Below, in pieces: positions 63,128-64,000 of a stretch of 64,000 bases of DNA. The stretch comes from an uncultured Myxococcaceae bacterium (GTDB taxonomy: Bacteria > Myxococcota_A > Polyangia > Polyangiales > Ga0077539), in NCBI GenBank assembly GCA_945952225.1, contig CAMFHP010000024.1, forward strand, positions 1-64,000, given 5' to 3'. The position numbers and the translations under genes are program-made. The notes beneath the pieces were generated by a model. It searched no databases, had not been told where the DNA came from, and saw only the letters and a program-made list of their open reading frames with translations. The number at the start of each line of letters is the position of its first letter. Position 1 is the stretch's first letter.

Positions 63128-64000
63128 TCAGCGCTTCTGCTTCGCCTCGATGGCGGCCACGCGCTCGGGAAAATTCTCGCGCATCGCGGCCACCGCGGTC
63201 TCGGCGCCGGGCTTCGAAGCGAGCGTCAGCACGCCCTTCACGGCCTCGTCGGTGTCGACCTGCGCCACGAGCCCGAGGAGGAACTTCACCGCGGGCTTCT
63301 GTCGCGCGTTCGAAGCCGCATCGAGGAGCGTCGGCACCGCGCGGGGACCGCTCGCGGCCAGCATCGAGACCGCCGACTCGTCGAAGTATTCGTAGAAGTA
63401 CCCGAGCATCGTGTAGGGCAGCGCCGCGGGGTCGCGCACCGCCGCGGTGAGGATCGGGTGCACCGCGTGGCCCTTCTCCGAGGCGAGCGCCTCGGCCCAC
63501 GCCGGACGCTCGGGATACGCGAAGGCCACGAGGTGACGCACGAGCGCCGAGGGGTGCGCGATCAACGCCTCGGCGTGCGGAAGCGTGGATTCCCACACGT
63601 CCTGCGGGGCGGCGGCGAGGTGGGCGCGGAGGCGGATCCAGGCCTCGCACTCGTCGTTGTTCGAGGTGAGCGCGGGCGTGCGCCGCGCGAGCTCGGGGAT
63701 CTCCTCGGGGCGGAAGTACAGCAGCCCGTTGTGGGCCCCGCGCACGAGCGTGAGGTCGCCGTACGACACGGCCATGGGCCCCTGCGTGCCGTAACCCCGA
63801 CGGAGCCCGCGCGCAGGAAAGGTCACCACCGCGCAGTCGTGGCTCATCGCGAAGGCCACGTCGAAGGCCGCGGCGAGGGCGTCGAGCGCGAAGGCGAGGC
63901 CGAAGCGCTGCACCCACAGATCGACCATGAACGTGGTGAAGCGCTCGCGGCGAAAGTGATCGCCGGGCACCGCGAACTGGTACGCGAGCGCGGCCACGTC
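63128..64000 (-). CDS. HEAT-like repeat protein, N-terminus cut by the window edge
   Basis: At least 290 residues are visible. The start codon shown by the longest ORF is a GTG in the middle of well-behaved coding sequence (DVAALAYQFAVPGDHFRRERFTTFMVD), so the gene continues beyond the window. The visible part has helical repeats (LVRHLVAFAYPERPAWAEALASEKG, ILTAAVRDPAALPYTMLGYFYEYFDESAVSMLAASGPRAVPTLLDAAS) in the style of HEAT proteins. It ends VAAIEAKQKR. Function is unknown. The ATP-grasp-like gene follows within 25 bases, so they may be co-transcribed. Confidence 0.75.
   Translation of the reverse strand, partial: DVAALAYQFAVPGDHFRRERFTTFMVDLWVQRFGLAFALDALAAAFDVAFAMSHDCAVVTFPARGLRRGYGTQGPMAVSYGDLTLVRGAHNGLLYFRPEEIPELARRTPALTSNNDECEAWIRLRAHLAAAPQDVWESTLPHAEALIAHPSALVRHLVAFAYPERPAWAEALASEKGHAVHPILTAAVRDPAALPYTMLGYFYEYFDESAVSMLAASGPRAVPTLLDAASNARQKPAVKFLLGLVAQVDTDEAVKGVLTLASKPGAETAVAAMRENFPERVAAIEAKQKR

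Overview
The window is very GC-rich and almost entirely coding, with both strands used about equally. It has no tRNA, rRNA, CRISPR array, transposase or phage genes. It looks like chromosome from a myxobacterium-type member of the Myxococcota, possibly the Sandaracinaceae/Polyangiales side. The pointers are several exported proteins with MYXO-CTERM-like tails (Cys motif, hydrophobic helix, Arg cluster), Asp/Ala/Thr-rich linkers after lipoprotein signals, Kazal and beta/gamma-crystallin lipoproteins, and large multi-domain two-component proteins. The taxonomic placement is inference.

Layout. 1-1355: a truncated Tat-signal ORF and a secreted protein. 1528-6247: a translationally coupled signalling operon of a FIST sensor, a PAS-histidine kinase-REC-REC-HPt hybrid and a REC-GGDEF diguanylate cyclase. 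6251-12769: ArsC/Spx-like reductase, lipoprotein MsrA, DEAD-box RNA helicase, PP2C phosphatase, an unknown protein and RNase Z. 12819-17801: a secreted six-hairpin glycosidase, GNAT acetyltransferase, WYL regulator and a divergent GST. 17969-20730: a second FIST gene, this time followed by a CheA-like kinase. 20841-25122: exported lipoproteins (double Kazal, a large Asp-rich-linker protein, beta/gamma-crystallin). 25269-29605: glyoxalase I, a half-size GDT1-family transporter, an amidohydrolase and two membrane proteins.

29626-33207 is the most accessory-looking part. Two 136-bp direct repeats, each with a perfect 20-bp palindrome, bracket a Uma2-family nuclease-like gene. Next to it are a secreted YD/RHS-like protein and a divergent SMI1/KNR4-HEAT protein. 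33211-44984 carries a surface protein, an FAD monooxygenase, a thioesterase operon, large lipoproteins, modA-modB without modC, a phosphoesterase and a Rieske lipoprotein. 45054-53759 holds a Tat-exported amine oxidase, a thioredoxin-fold protein without a CxxC, and an overlapping trio of a 3beta-HSD-like dehydrogenase, a CYP51-like P450 and a second P450, then unknown membrane genes and a DUF1398 gene. 53861-60984 has a MarR regulator and an Lrp/AsnC regulator overlapping gltB, followed by gltD (glutamate synthase). 61058-64000: hemolysin III-like protein, two poorly characterised genes and a gene cut by the window edge.

The strongest candidates for something new are the repeated FIST-kinase modules (one wired to c-di-GMP synthesis), the direct-repeat/palindrome/Uma2 structure near 30 kb, and the CYP51-like/3beta-HSD-like/P450 operon that may act on sterol-like molecules.
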